Positions 32,570 to 42,347 of a stretch of 47,043 nt of DNA are shown here, piece by piece. Under the pieces are notes generated by a model. It searched no databases. It was not told the origin of the DNA and worked only from the letters and a program-made list of their open reading frames with translations. The DNA is from Caldivirga sp. GTDB lineage: Archaea > Thermoproteota > Thermoprotei > Thermoproteales > Thermocladiaceae. Each line of letters begins with the position of its first letter. Position 1 is the first letter of the stretch. The translations under genes were made by a program, and so were the position numbers. The DNA lies in NCBI RefSeq assembly GCF_023256255.1, contig NZ_JAGDXD010000039.1, forward strand, positions 1-47,043. The letters run 5' to 3'.

Positions 32570-33715
32570 ATGATGAAGAGCTGGTTCATACTGATTCAGG
32601 GACTACTACCAATGATGCTCATATCTGCTTACCAGTACAGTTGGAATCTGCTCATAACGCCATTAATGAGGAGCCTCAATGTTGATTTACCTGCGATTCA
32701 AGTAGCCTACTCCCTATTCGTACTATTCTCCACTGTTTCACAAGTGCTTGGTGGTTACATTGCCGATAAGAGGGGGCCTAGGCTAGTTGGCGTGACTGGG
32801 GGTGTATTGGCTGGTTTAGGAATGATGGCGTCACCGCTGGTTAATGGAATTAATCAATTCTACATCCTTTGGTCAATGGGGAGCATTGGCGTTGGCTTAA
32901 TCTACGGGGTATCAATAAACCTGGGGGTTAAGTGGTTTAGTAGGACTAGGGGGTTAGCAACCGGTATAATAAACATGGGCTTTGGACTTGGGGCAACGTT
33001 CTTCAACCCACTAATATCACTATTGATAATTAAGGGTGAGTACAAGTACCCCATGATACTGATAGGCGCCCTAATACTGGCAGTGGTCATACCCCTAATG
33101 GCAACCGCAAAGTATCCTACAAGCCAGGTTAAGGGCATGCAACTTACTAAAATACCCCCAGGCTTCTGGCTTGCCTTCACCTCATTCTCACTTATGGGTA
33201 TTCCACTTCAGTTATTCTCATCCAGCCTCTCAGTGCTTGGTGGGGATTATGGCTACGTCACCGTGGCGGCAGCGGCATCGCTACTACCCCTCTTTAGTGG
33301 GATTGGTAGGCCAATAATGGGTTCAATCTCCGATAAGTTAAGTAGAAGGAGGACCATTATCATAACGGGCCTAGTGCTAACAATCTCAATGCTTACGCTG
33401 CTTATTCACTCACCCATCGCGTACATAGCCTCAACAGTAATCACTGGGGTTTTCGGGGGTTCATTAATAACCTTATTCGCGTCCCTGGTGGGTGATGAAT
33501 ACGGTATAGTTAATTCAACGTTCCTATTCGGCATACTTTATAATGGTAAATTCATCGCGGCCTTAATGGGTAGTGTAATGTTCGCTGAGTTAATAAGGGT
33601 CATTAACCTAACTGGATCGCTCATACTTGAGACTTCACTAACAGTGGCCTCAATAATAGTGTTCATAGCCTTCACTAAGCTTCACCCCAGGGGTTATTAT
33701 TTGAAAAACACTTAA
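32570..33715 (+). CDS. MFS transporter, oxalate/formate antiporter type
   Basis: A 381-residue major facilitator protein with 12 predicted helices. The family loop between helices 2 and 3 reads GGYIADKRGPRLVG, with the counterpart GSISDKLSRRRTII in the second half. ISAYQYSWNLLITPLMRSL and GVKWFSRTRGLATGIINMGFG match the OFA (oxalate/formate antiporter-like) group. The cargo is probably a carboxylate, but this cannot be fixed from sequence. It lies 33 bases after wtpC and may be the last gene of that transcript. Confidence 0.85.
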   Translation: MMKSWFILIQGLLPMMLISAYQYSWNLLITPLMRSLNVDLPAIQVAYSLFVLFSTVSQVLGGYIADKRGPRLVGVTGGVLAGLGMMASPLVNGINQFYILWSMGSIGVGLIYGVSINLGVKWFSRTRGLATGIINMGFGLGATFFNPLISLLIIKGEYKYPMILIGALILAVVIPLMATAKYPTSQVKGMQLTKIPPGFWLAFTSFSLMGIPLQLFSSSLSVLGGDYGYVTVAAAASLLPLFSGIGRPIMGSISDKLSRRRTIIITGLVLTISMLTLLIHSPIAYIASTVITGVFGGSLITLFASLVGDEYGIVNSTFLFGILYNGKFIAALMGSVMFAELIRVINLTGSLILETSLTVASIIVFIAFTKLHPRGYYLKNT

Positions 33716-33739
33716 TAATACACCACCTCAGGGTCCTGT

Positions 33740-34222
33740 ATGGACACTAGTAAGGTGCTGAACGCAATTGGTTACGTTGCATTAGCAGTAATACTGGTTT
33801 ACCTCGTGTTAAGCATCGCCGGCATCGTTAAGATACCGTGGGCCACAGTGGGTGGCTTCAGTATGGAGCCGACGCTGGAGTCCGGTACGTTAGTTGTCCT
33901 GTGTCCAGTACCCAGTAACGCCACTGCGCTCCTTGGTCACGTGGTTGTTTATGACCATTATGGTGAGTACATAATACATAGGGTTATAGACGTTTACCAG
34001 TCAGCTAACACCTACTACGTGGTCACTAAGGGTGATGCAAACCAGGTGGCGGATCCATGGGAAACACCAATTAATCAAGTGTATGGGGTAGTGTGCTTAA
34101 GTATGCAGTACGTGGGTTTAATAACCCTGGTGTTGAGGAAGCCGCCCACGCTACTGTTAGCTATCGTGACTATGCTGGTTCTTTGGCTTGTCTTAAGTGA
34201 GGCTGAGAAGAGGGTTAAATGA
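33740..34222 (+). CDS. Type I signal peptidase (archaeal Sec11-like)
   Basis: A 160-residue membrane protease that removes signal peptides on the outer face. One N-terminal helix (about 11-30) precedes the catalytic serine in GGFSMEPTLESG, the histidine in YIIHRVID and the aspartate-bearing KGDANQVADPWETP. A second hydrophobic segment ends the protein. The Ser-His form without lysine is the ER/archaeal type. It sits just upstream of rps13. Confidence 0.92.
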   Translation: MDTSKVLNAIGYVALAVILVYLVLSIAGIVKIPWATVGGFSMEPTLESGTLVVLCPVPSNATALLGHVVVYDHYGEYIIHRVIDVYQSANTYYVVTKGDANQVADPWETPINQVYGVVCLSMQYVGLITLVLRKPPTLLLAIVTMLVLWLVLSEAEKRVK

Positions 34223-34261
34223 AGTGAAAATGCATATAAAGGGAGGTTAGCCTGGTTCCTG

Positions 34262-34756
34262 ATGTCTGAGGCTGGCCAAGGTAGGCAGATTGTGCGTATT
34301 GGGGACACTGACCTAGATGGCTCTAAGGCTGTTGCGTATGCTCTAGCTAGGATTAAGGGTATTGGTGTATCAACAGCCGTGGCGATATGTAGGAACCTCG
34401 GCATTAATCCACTGGTTAAGTTAGGGGAATTGAATGAGGAAATGATTAGGAAGATAGATTGGACAGTTAGGAACCTTCACCAAGCAGCCCCAGCCTGGTT
34501 TGTTAATAGGCCGAAGGACCCTGAAACAGGCAGGAACATTCACCTAATAGGCGCTGACTTAATACTAACTGCCAGGAATGACATAGAGAAGGAGAAGCGT
34601 ATACTGTCCTGGAGGGGAATTAGGCATAACCTAGGCCTAAAGGTTAGGGGCCAGAGGACTAGGACTACGGGTAGGCTTGGCCCAGTGGCTGGTGTTCAAC
34701 GTAGGAGAACACCCACTGGTGCTGGCGGTGGAGGGGAGGGCGGCGGCCAGGGTTAA
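34262..34756 (+). CDS. rps13: 30S ribosomal protein S13
   Basis: Archaeal uS13, 164 residues: IVRIGDTDLDGSKAVAYALARIKGIGVSTAVAICRNLGI, then the C-terminal SWRGIRHNLGLKVRGQRTRTTGR that contacts tRNA and 16S rRNA in the head, followed by a glycine-rich tail. A TATA-like CATATAAAG lies about 25 bases before the ATG. The usual S4-S11-RpoD companions are not here. Confidence 0.96.
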   Translation: MSEAGQGRQIVRIGDTDLDGSKAVAYALARIKGIGVSTAVAICRNLGINPLVKLGELNEEMIRKIDWTVRNLHQAAPAWFVNRPKDPETGRNIHLIGADLILTARNDIEKEKRILSWRGIRHNLGLKVRGQRTRTTGRLGPVAGVQRRRTPTGAGGGGEGGGQG

Positions 34757-34801
34757 TCAACTCTGAATAATGCTTATTAACTTCCCCTCATTAGGCTTCC
34801 A

Positions 34802-35641
34802 ATGCTGAGGATACACCTAATTCAGTACGCCAGTAAGTTAGGTGATCCTGAGTACAACATAAGTAGGCTAAGGGAGTACGCGAAGAGGAACTGTAGAGGT
34901 GACGGTAACGACGTGTTAATCACCCCTGAACTATACGTATCAGGCTACATGTCGAAGGACCTCCTCCTCCAGATAGCTGAGCCACTTGATGGGAATTCAA
35001 TCAGTGAATTAACGGAGATAGCTAGGGAGGGTAAATGCACAATAGTGACTGGGATTGCTGAGAGGGATAAGGACACTGGGGTTGTTTACAATTCTGCAGT
35101 AGCCGTTGGGGAGAATGGCTTAGTAGCGTTCTATAGGAAGAGGCACCTACCCAGTTACGGAGTCTTCGATGAGTCAAGGTACTTCGGGATAGGTAGGGGT
35201 GATGCCCCCGTCTTCCCAATAAACGGCACTAAGGCTGGGTTAGCAATATGCTACGACGCCTTCTACCCTGAAGTCTCCCGGTCACTAATGCTTAAGGGCG
35301 CTAAGGTTCAATTATACATAAGCGCCGCCCCAGATATGTCTAGACCCCACTTTGAAACATTCATTAGGGCTAGGGCAATGGAGAACGTTTCCTTCGTAGT
35401 ATACGTAAACACTATTGGGCAGTATGATGGCTTAGGCTTCTTTGGGGGAAGTTTCATAGTGGATCCACTGGGGGAGGTTGTGGCTAAGGCGAAGTACTAT
35501 GAGGAGGACACTGTGGTTGCTGAGATTGACCCAAGCCTTGTGGATAACTACAGGTCAATAAGGCCAATACTGAAGGACTACGCTTGGGATGACGTTAGGT
35601 ACCTGCTTAGGAATTATAAATCAGGCTTCAGGGTATATTAG
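34802..35641 (+). CDS. Carbon-nitrogen hydrolase (nitrilase fold)
   Basis: A 279-residue nitrilase-superfamily hydrolase with the Glu-Lys-Cys triad: Glu in LITPELYVSGY, Lys in YRKRHLPSYGVFDE, Cys in GLAICYDAFYPEV. The PSYGVFDESRYF stretch resembles the glutaminase-type domains of NAD synthetases and the predicted amidohydrolases related to them. The substrate is unknown; it could supply ammonia to a separately encoded NadE. The ATG is 46 bases after rps13. Confidence 0.87.
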   Translation: MLRIHLIQYASKLGDPEYNISRLREYAKRNCRGDGNDVLITPELYVSGYMSKDLLLQIAEPLDGNSISELTEIAREGKCTIVTGIAERDKDTGVVYNSAVAVGENGLVAFYRKRHLPSYGVFDESRYFGIGRGDAPVFPINGTKAGLAICYDAFYPEVSRSLMLKGAKVQLYISAAPDMSRPHFETFIRARAMENVSFVVYVNTIGQYDGLGFFGGSFIVDPLGEVVAKAKYYEEDTVVAEIDPSLVDNYRSIRPILKDYAWDDVRYLLRNYKSGFRVY

Positions 35642-35701
35642 TGGTTAAATTAGTTAAAATGATGCGTGGAAAAACTATAAAAATGGTTACCCACAGCATT
35701 A

Positions 35702-36607
35702 GTGAAGTTCACTATGGCTTTCATTTTTGAGCTGCCTAAGGAGATAAACGATGCGTTGAGCCTCATCATTAATGAGCTTAGTAACCTACTCAATGGGATT
35801 AACATGCCTCCCAACTTAAGAGAATCAGCAATGCATTATATCCACAATAAGGGTAAAATGATTAGGCCCCTCTTAACCCTAATAACAACACGCATACTTG
35901 GTGGTAAACTAATGGATGCAATTAACCCAGCTGTAGCAGTGGAGTTGGTTCACGTTGCCACTTTACTTCAGGATGACATAATTGATGGGCACTTAATGAG
36001 GAGGGGTTTTGAAACCCCATTCAAGAAGTATGGGACGGAGTACACTATATTAGCCAGCGACCTACTGATAGCTAAGGCCATTGAGTATTCACTGAAGTCT
36101 AAGACTAGGAGGATAACCATGGAGTTAACTAACGCTGCCCTGAGACTGGCCATAGGGCAATCCTATGAGCTTGAGTATAAGCTCAGTGGTAAAGTGGATA
36201 TGAATATTTACATGAGGATTATTGAGAATAAGACAGCCTCCCTAATATCAGCCTCAATAGTGTTAGGCGGCTACGTTGCTGAGGCCGACAGCAATACAAT
36301 TAACCTACTTAGATCCCTTGGGGAGAAGCTTGGCGCCGCTTACCAGATAAGGGATGATATGATAGATTACTTGAACCTTGACAAGGATAACCCAAGGGGT
36401 CTAAGGAGTGTTGACGTTAATGTGATTGACGCATTGAAGGCAGAGGGCTTCAGTGACCCACTTAAGGAGGCCTACAGATTATTCATGAACTACATGAGTG
36501 AGGCGAGGACAACAGCAGCATTAATAAGGGGTGGTGAGGTCTTCATAAGCATCATTGATTTCCTACAGGACCCCTTAACTAAGCTTATTGAGGGTAGTAA
36601 GAAGTAG
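35702..36607 (+). CDS. Polyprenyl diphosphate synthase
   Basis: A 301-residue trans-isoprenyl diphosphate synthase. The first aspartate-rich motif is LLQDDIIDGHLMRRG (near residue 91) and the second YQIRDDMIDY (near 221). NKGKMIRPLLTL is the substrate-binding lysine/arginine. It likely makes C20 or longer chains for membrane ether lipids or quinone side chains. The fifth residue before the first motif is small, which usually permits chains beyond C15. A TATA element (35674-35683) fits the GTG at 35702; the ATG at 35714 is an alternative. Confidence 0.88.
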   Translation: MKFTMAFIFELPKEINDALSLIINELSNLLNGINMPPNLRESAMHYIHNKGKMIRPLLTLITTRILGGKLMDAINPAVAVELVHVATLLQDDIIDGHLMRRGFETPFKKYGTEYTILASDLLIAKAIEYSLKSKTRRITMELTNAALRLAIGQSYELEYKLSGKVDMNIYMRIIENKTASLISASIVLGGYVAEADSNTINLLRSLGEKLGAAYQIRDDMIDYLNLDKDNPRGLRSVDVNVIDALKAEGFSDPLKEAYRLFMNYMSEARTTAALIRGGEVFISIIDFLQDPLTKLIEGSKK

Positions 36608-36636
36608 GTTTAAGAAATAACTATTCCTTAAGTAAA

Positions 36637-39312
36637 TTAGTACTCGGCAACCTTAGGTGCCTTACCAAGTATCTTAAGTGACTCCTGGGCAGACACAAGC
36701 CTAGCCACTGGAACCCTGTATGGTGATGCGCTGAAGTAGTCTAATCCCCTGCCAACAACCTCAGCAAGTATCCTTATTGAATCCGCGTCACCACCATGCT
36801 CACCACATATGCCTATCTCTATGTCTGGCTTAACGCTTCTAGCTAAGTCAACGGCTATCTTCATTAACTTAGCCACGCCATCACGGTCAATGGTTACGAA
36901 TGGGTCATAGGGCAGTATGCCTAGGTTCAGGTACTGGCTCATGAACTTGTTCTCCACGTCATCCCTACTGAAGCTGAACACTGCTTGGGTTAAGTCATTA
37001 GTGCCGAAGCTCATGAAGTCAACAATCTTCGCTATCTTATCGGCTGTTAAACTGGCCCTAACGGTCTCCATCATTGTACCTATCTTAAAGTCAATGCGTT
37101 CACCGTAATTCTTAAACACCTCCTCAGCGGTTGGCTTAACAACATTATTTATCACGTACTCAAGCTCCTTATACTCAGAGACCTGTGGGATCATTATCTG
37201 TACCTGTATACTCTTACCCCTCTTCTTGAGTTCAAGGGCAGCCTCAAGAATCGCCTTAACCTGCGCCATGTATATGTCTGGGAACGTTATGCCTAATCTA
37301 ACACCCCTATGACCCATCATTGGGTTAGCCTCCATTAAAGCCCTAACCCTAGCTAACAACGCTTCCTTCTCTGGGTCAGGCCTACCAAGCGTCCTTGCCT
37401 TAGTTACCTCGGCAACCAATTCCTCAACGTTGGGTAGGAACTCATGGAGTGGTGGATCAAAGAGCCTCACCGTCACCGGGTAACCCTCCATTATTTCAAA
37501 TATCTCCTCAAAGTCCCTCCTCATTAACTCAGCCAACTTGTTGAGGGCGTCCCTCCTCTCATTGGCGTTTGTGGACAGTATTACGCTTCTAAATAATTCA
37601 AGCCTACCGGGGGCTCTAAACATCCTCTCAGTCCTAAGTAAGCCTATTCCCTTAGCCCCAAACCTCCTAGCTATTGTAGCGTCCTCAGGCGTGTCTGCGT
37701 TAGCCTTAACACCGAACACTGATACTGAATCAGCCATGTTAAGTAACTCGTAGAATTCAGGCGGTAGCTTTGGTTCAATGGTTGGGACTTGACCAACGTA
37801 TACGTTACCCGTGAAGCCATCTATGGTTAACCAGTCCCCCTCCTTAATCACTACGTCACCGGCCTTAGCAGTCCTAGTGGTGTAGTCGATCTTAAGCCCC
37901 TCAGCACCCACTACCGCTGGTCTACCTATTGCCCTAGCCACAACCGCAGCATGGCTTGTTGCACCACCCCTACTGGTTAATATGCCCACTGAGGCGTAGA
38001 ATCCGTGGACGTCATCAGGCTTAGTCTCCTCCCTAACCAGTATAACCCTCTTACCAGCCTTAGCCCACTCAACGGCGGAGTCTGGGTCGAAAACCGCCTG
38101 GCCGCTGACCGCCCCAGGTGATGCTGCAATACCCTTAGCAATGGGTTTAGGTGCCTTGGCTTCATCAATCCTTGGGTAGAGAACCTGCAGTATGTGCTGT
38201 GGCTTAATCATCATTACCGCCTCCTCCTTAGTCATCCAATTCTGCTTAACCATGTCGACCGCAACCTTAATCATGGCCAGTGGATTCATCTTAGCGTTCC
38301 TAGTCTGAAGGAACCACAGCTTACCCTTCTCAATAGTGAACTCAACGTCCTGAACAGCCTTCTTAGTCCTCTCAATTAGCTTAACGCCCTTGTATAATTG
38401 ATCGTAAACCTCAGGCATCTCCTTCTTAAGCTCAGAAATAGGCTTAGGAGTCCTAATACCGGCAACAACGTCCTCACCCTGGGCGTACGGTAAGTACTCA
38501 CCGTACAGCTCATCCTCACCGGTTGCTGGATTCCTTGAAAACACAACACCGGTTGCTGACCTCCAGTCAGCGTTACCGAACACCATTGTGACCACTGATG
38601 CCGCAGTGCAGTCAGCTATGTCGGGGGTTATCTTATTAGCCTCCCTGTAGAACTTAGCCCTAGGTGAATTCCAGGACTTAAACACTGCATCTATGGATAA
38701 TCTCAACTGCTCCCATGGGTCATCAATAACCTTACCCACCCTCCTTATGTAGACCTGCTTATATAATTCAACCAACTCCTTAAGGCCCTGTAGGGGTATT
38801 TCAGGGTCCTCTTTAACACCGTACTTCTTCTTCACCTCATCAAGCGGCTTATTGAACTCCTCCTCAGGAATGCCTAAGACTATTCTACCGAACATTGCCA
38901 GGAACCTCCTGTAGGCGTCGTAGGCCGCGTGTTCACTGCCTATGAACTTTATGAAGCCTTGAAGGGTCTTATCGTTGAGGCCTACGTTAAGCACGGTGTC
39001 CATCATGCCGGGCATGGATACTGCCGCACCAGACCTAACACTAACCAGCAGTGGTGTACCGTCTCCCCCGAATTTCCTACCGGTCTTGGCTTCAAGGTAC
39101 CTTACACCCTCAATAACCTCATCCATTAATCCCTCAGGTAACTTCTCCCCATTCTTGTAGTACTCCTTACAAGCCACGGTTGTTATGGTGAAGCCTGGTG
39201 GTACTGGTAGGCCTAGTCTAGTCATTAATACGAGGCTTGTTGCCTTACCTCCAAGGAGCTTAACATCATCAGGGTTTGCCTCCTCAAACGTTAATACGTA
39301 CTTCCTAGCCAT
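36637..39312 (-). CDS. ppdK: Pyruvate phosphate dikinase
   Basis: Full-length 891-residue PPDK, interconverting pyruvate, ATP and phosphate with PEP, AMP and pyrophosphate. The ATP-grasp domain comprises the first 340 residues (GGKATSLVLMTRLGLPVPPGF, SVRSGAAVSMPGMMDTVLNVG). The phosphohistidine domain has GGATSHAAVVARAIGRPAVVG near 440. The C-terminal TIM barrel has GIGLLRTERMF and GEHGGDADS near 840-855. Motifs and length match PPDK rather than PEP synthase (GMMDT..N). It enables reversible glycolysis or gluconeogenesis. Monocistronic. Confidence 0.96.
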   Translation of the reverse strand: MARKYVLTFEEANPDDVKLLGGKATSLVLMTRLGLPVPPGFTITTVACKEYYKNGEKLPEGLMDEVIEGVRYLEAKTGRKFGGDGTPLLVSVRSGAAVSMPGMMDTVLNVGLNDKTLQGFIKFIGSEHAAYDAYRRFLAMFGRIVLGIPEEEFNKPLDEVKKKYGVKEDPEIPLQGLKELVELYKQVYIRRVGKVIDDPWEQLRLSIDAVFKSWNSPRAKFYREANKITPDIADCTAASVVTMVFGNADWRSATGVVFSRNPATGEDELYGEYLPYAQGEDVVAGIRTPKPISELKKEMPEVYDQLYKGVKLIERTKKAVQDVEFTIEKGKLWFLQTRNAKMNPLAMIKVAVDMVKQNWMTKEEAVMMIKPQHILQVLYPRIDEAKAPKPIAKGIAASPGAVSGQAVFDPDSAVEWAKAGKRVILVREETKPDDVHGFYASVGILTSRGGATSHAAVVARAIGRPAVVGAEGLKIDYTTRTAKAGDVVIKEGDWLTIDGFTGNVYVGQVPTIEPKLPPEFYELLNMADSVSVFGVKANADTPEDATIARRFGAKGIGLLRTERMFRAPGRLELFRSVILSTNANERRDALNKLAELMRRDFEEIFEIMEGYPVTVRLFDPPLHEFLPNVEELVAEVTKARTLGRPDPEKEALLARVRALMEANPMMGHRGVRLGITFPDIYMAQVKAILEAALELKKRGKSIQVQIMIPQVSEYKELEYVINNVVKPTAEEVFKNYGERIDFKIGTMMETVRASLTADKIAKIVDFMSFGTNDLTQAVFSFSRDDVENKFMSQYLNLGILPYDPFVTIDRDGVAKLMKIAVDLARSVKPDIEIGICGEHGGDADSIRILAEVVGRGLDYFSASPYRVPVARLVSAQESLKILGKAPKVAEY

Positions 39313-39565
39313 TACGCCTCACTTAACTTAATCCTTTTAAACATTACTCCTTTAAAGAGAAACATATCCTAAAAATTTGTACTTATCATAAGTAATTATA
39401 GTATATTTATTACAATACTGTGAATTTACTTAAACCTACTACATATTGTATTTCTTAAAGTGAAATACTGAGTGGATTATTGACGGATAACCTTAGATTT
39501 AGGCTAAACTTACCAAGTCCCCATTAACCCAAGCGCTAGTCCTTACCGAACCATGAGTATTAGCC
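39313..39565. other. AT-rich spacer
   Basis: This 253-base gene-free, AT-rich region contains the ppdK promoter in its left part. No ORF, tRNA or sRNA box set is seen. Confidence 0.4.
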
Positions 39566-40408
39566 TTAACTCAGGTTCAAGTAGCTTAACAGGTCCTTAC
39601 CATTAATAATAACCCTATTGTTATCTATAATGTAGCTTCCCCTACTCCTCTCAATTAAAGCCTCAGTGAGCTTCCCCTCATCCACCGTTGATGCGCCCAG
39701 TTTACTGAAGAACCTGTTTATGTTCCTAATATCCCTGTATAGGAGATCGGTGGAGTTTGGGTGGGATGAATCCACTGCTGAACCCCAGTCAATTATGTAT
39801 AATTTACCGTTCCAGTTCAAAATATTGTACTCACTTAAGTCAGCGTGAATTAACTTACCAATAATAAGAGCCTTCTCCACGTTTAGGATTACGTCAATGT
39901 AGGCGGACTGCACGTCACTTGGAGGTACATCCTTCAGTAATGGTGCTGGTGCACCATCCTCACCTATGAATTCCATTACGAGTATATTATTGTAGAAGGC
40001 TATTGGCGTGGGAACAAGTACCTTAGCTTCATAGGCCCTCTTCATGTTCCTGAACTCCTTCCTACACCACATGCTTGCTAACTTAAACGGATTACTGGGT
40101 TTCCCACTAAACCTCCTATCACCCATAATGTAGGGGTTCCTGTTAATGAACCTATTAGCCAACGTGTAGTAGACTTTAAGCGCCAGGTCCTTACCCTCGT
40201 AATCCTTACCCCATATTACCTTAGCCTCCTTACCCTGGGCAATGGGTCCGTAAACCTCAAGAATAATCCTCCTATTCATTAATTCATAGAGGGCCTTCAG
40301 GGTGTACTCGTTAAAAACATCATCAACGAGCTTAAGCTGATCAATGTCCTTTATCTTAAACCTCCTCCTCTCAATCCTATCCCTCTCAATCTTAGCCTCA
40401 TCAGGCAC
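39566..40408 (-). CDS. rio1: RIO1-family protein kinase
   Basis: A 280-residue atypical serine kinase/ATPase. A nucleotide loop reads GPIAQGKEAKVIWG where RIO1 normally has STGKEANV. The ATP lysine is in LALKVYY, the hinge in ILVMEFIGEDG, and the catalytic loop is LIHADLSEYNIL with the Asp and Asn. The metal-binding strand is YIIDWGSAVDSSHPNS, where classical RIO1 reads IDVSQSV, so the loop has diverged although the Asp is kept. RIO1 proteins act in late 40S/30S subunit maturation. Confidence 0.88.
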   Translation of the reverse strand: MPDEAKIERDRIERRRFKIKDIDQLKLVDDVFNEYTLKALYELMNRRIILEVYGPIAQGKEAKVIWGKDYEGKDLALKVYYTLANRFINRNPYIMGDRRFSGKPSNPFKLASMWCRKEFRNMKRAYEAKVLVPTPIAFYNNILVMEFIGEDGAPAPLLKDVPPSDVQSAYIDVILNVEKALIIGKLIHADLSEYNILNWNGKLYIIDWGSAVDSSHPNSTDLLYRDIRNINRFFSKLGASTVDEGKLTEALIERSRGSYIIDNNRVIINGKDLLSYLNLS

Positions 40409-40490
40409 AGTTATTAAGATTCAACCATATTAATAAGCATTCCCTACCTTGGAATTAAAGCTTATTAGGGTTAAGTCCAGGAACCATGCG

Positions 40491-41525
40491 ATGAAAGTAA
40501 TAGTAGTAGGCGGCGGCATAGCGGCCTCATTCACGGCCTACTTCCTGAAGTCCATGGGCGCTGACGTAGTGGTTATTGGTGAGAAGCCTAAGTACCCCTT
40601 GGCTTCACTTGTCTTAACTCAATCAATGCCCTATGTTGATGATATTCTATTAGCCAAGGAAAGCCTCACTGTGTATAGGCAATTCACTGAACCTAAGCCA
40701 GTCACCTCAATAGACATTATGCCCAAATGGATTAACCTAAATCCCCTTAAGACCGCTGGTGTTGATTACAGGATTATTGAGGAGGCTAATTGGGTTAGGT
40801 TAAGTAGGGATGAGTTCATTGTTGTGACAACGGACTACATGATACCCATTAGGCACATAGTGAGTGAGTTAAGGAGAAGGATGAATGCGGTTAAGGCTAA
40901 GGCATCCCTAAAGCTAATCAATGGATCATTAACAGTGGTGGCTAATGGTAAGAGATACATAGGGGACTCAATAGTACTGGCCGCTGGACCTGGAAATACT
41001 GAATTAGCCATGCAAGTGGGCGTTAAACTACCCCTGAAGAGTTACCAATGCTATGCCTCAGTTATGACTGGGCCAATTAAGGTAATGAACCTAAGCATTG
41101 GTGACGATGTGTTAGGCTGGTACAGTAGGCCATTCATACCAGGCCTATTCATAGCCGGTGATGGGTGTGGTAAACCCAATGAGGGAGTACCCCCTGGTTA
41201 CGGTCGGCGTATAGCTAGGTTAATCTCAATTAGGTTCGGTTGGGCATTACCAATATTCACCAGGTCAGGTACATGTGAGGTTTCACCAAGCGGTGGCCCA
41301 GTCTACGGTATGGTTAAGGATAATTTATACGTGATAGGTGGCTTAGATGGTTACGGTTCAATGAGTGGCCCAGCCTTAGCGAGGAGGTTGGCTGAATTAA
41401 TAATTAAGGGTAATGCACCCATGGATGATTACAGGATTGAGAAGTACCTTAACCATGGGGATTGGGACGCATGCAGTGTTGAGAGGCATAATTGGTTAAT
41501 TGCAACTCAAGTTAAGGGGCAGTGA
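40491..41525 (+). CDS. FAD-dependent amine/amino-acid oxidase-like protein
   Basis: A protein of about 344 residues of the DAO (D-amino-acid oxidase/glycine oxidase) fold. It starts with the FAD motif MKVIVVGGGIAASFTAYFLKSMGADVVV. A strand ADSIVLAAGP-like (DSIVLAAGPGNTELA, about 170) and the late NLYVIGGLDGYGSMSGPALARRLAE contact FAD. Five cysteines are present. The substrate is not deducible. The frame extends upstream to a TTG at 40449 without homology, so ATG 40491 is used. Confidence 0.8.
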   Translation: MKVIVVGGGIAASFTAYFLKSMGADVVVIGEKPKYPLASLVLTQSMPYVDDILLAKESLTVYRQFTEPKPVTSIDIMPKWINLNPLKTAGVDYRIIEEANWVRLSRDEFIVVTTDYMIPIRHIVSELRRRMNAVKAKASLKLINGSLTVVANGKRYIGDSIVLAAGPGNTELAMQVGVKLPLKSYQCYASVMTGPIKVMNLSIGDDVLGWYSRPFIPGLFIAGDGCGKPNEGVPPGYGRRIARLISIRFGWALPIFTRSGTCEVSPSGGPVYGMVKDNLYVIGGLDGYGSMSGPALARRLAELIIKGNAPMDDYRIEKYLNHGDWDACSVERHNWLIATQVKGQ

Positions 41526-41526
41526 C

Positions 41527-41892
41527 TTAAGTTAACTTAAGAATGGAGAGGATGAACATTATTACTAATATGGCGTCCGTTGTTAAGCAGTAGAGGCAGT
41601 AGGCACCCTTGCGAACCTGTAGGTATAATCCATAGGCACCGATTACTAACCCAATTACTGAGAGGACCATTACGTATAGGTATAGGTTAAGTAGAACTAA
41701 GGCTGCCATTAACGCTAAGGTAACCATAGCCCCCACGGCCATTAACAGCCTAACTCGCCTAGGCACTAGGAAGCTGAATAATTCGCAATTAAAGACTCCA
41801 GGCAGGCATGCGTTAACCCTCCTTGAGTTCGCGTACGTGTAGTAAGCCATTAGTAATGATCCAGCGGCTGGAAGTAGGGCTATGTAATCCAT
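41527..41892 (-). CDS. Small VKOR-family membrane protein
   Basis: The 121-residue protein has four hydrophobic helices and two cysteine pairs. NACLPGVFNC is in the first external loop, and CLYC before the last helix is the active CXXC facing the membrane quinone. This is the layout of vitamin K epoxide reductase homologues, which reoxidise disulfide-forming partners with quinone. At 121 residues it is near the minimum size. It converges on the FAD oxidoreductase gene with one base between stops. It fits the disulfide-rich proteins of hyperthermophilic crenarchaea. Confidence 0.75.
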   Translation of the reverse strand: MDYIALLPAAGSLLMAYYTYANSRRVNACLPGVFNCELFSFLVPRRVRLLMAVGAMVTLALMAALVLLNLYLYVMVLSVIGLVIGAYGLYLQVRKGAYCLYCLTTDAILVIMFILSILKLT

Positions 41893-42057
41893 GGGTGCGC
41901 TGCATTGGGTTTAGTAATAAAATCGATGGCCATTGCTTAAAATGCATTCGCCGCACCTACGCCTAATCATGCATAGTGGCTTTTAGACCCTATTATCCTC
42001 CTATCCCTTTAATCAACTTAGTATGTTTTTTAAACGTAATCCAGGCAACTAACCACT

Positions 42058-42333
42058 ATGGGGTTGAGTAGGCGGGGTACCACTGGTAAGAAGTACATAG
42101 TCATAGTATTCAAGGTCAGTGATGATGTTGAAACCAACCAGTACAATAAGGAGTTCATTAGGAACCTGCTCAGTGAAAGCGTATCATGGTGGCATAGTTA
42201 CTTGGGCGCTAATGATAATTTATCCCTAGATAAATGGAGCATCTACCTAATGGAATGGGCTGATGAGGTTATGGTTGCTAGGGTACTTAACGCACTGGGT
42301 AAGGGTAGGGATTACGTTGAGGGTAAGATATGA
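42058..42333 (+). CDS. Hypothetical small protein
   Basis: A 91-residue soluble protein not recognised. It begins with a basic MGLSRRGTTGKK, followed by a beta strand KYIVIVFKVSDD and two amphipathic helices rich in Trp (SVSWWHSYL, WSIYLMEWADEV). There are no cysteines or obvious catalytic residues. GTTTTTTAAACG lies about 27 bases before the ATG, a possible promoter. Convergent with the aldo/keto reductase gene. Codon use matches the neighbours, so it is probably a real gene. Confidence 0.6.
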   Translation: MGLSRRGTTGKKYIVIVFKVSDDVETNQYNKEFIRNLLSESVSWWHSYLGANDNLSLDKWSIYLMEWADEVMVARVLNALGKGRDYVEGKI

Positions 42334-42347
42334 GTAATCCTTAGGCC

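Noticed and set aside
35660-35690. Possible C/D sRNA (AATGATGCGTGG)
   Set aside because: Only one imperfect box C is present. No D' or D box lies at the right distance, and the region overlaps the polyprenyl synthase promoter.
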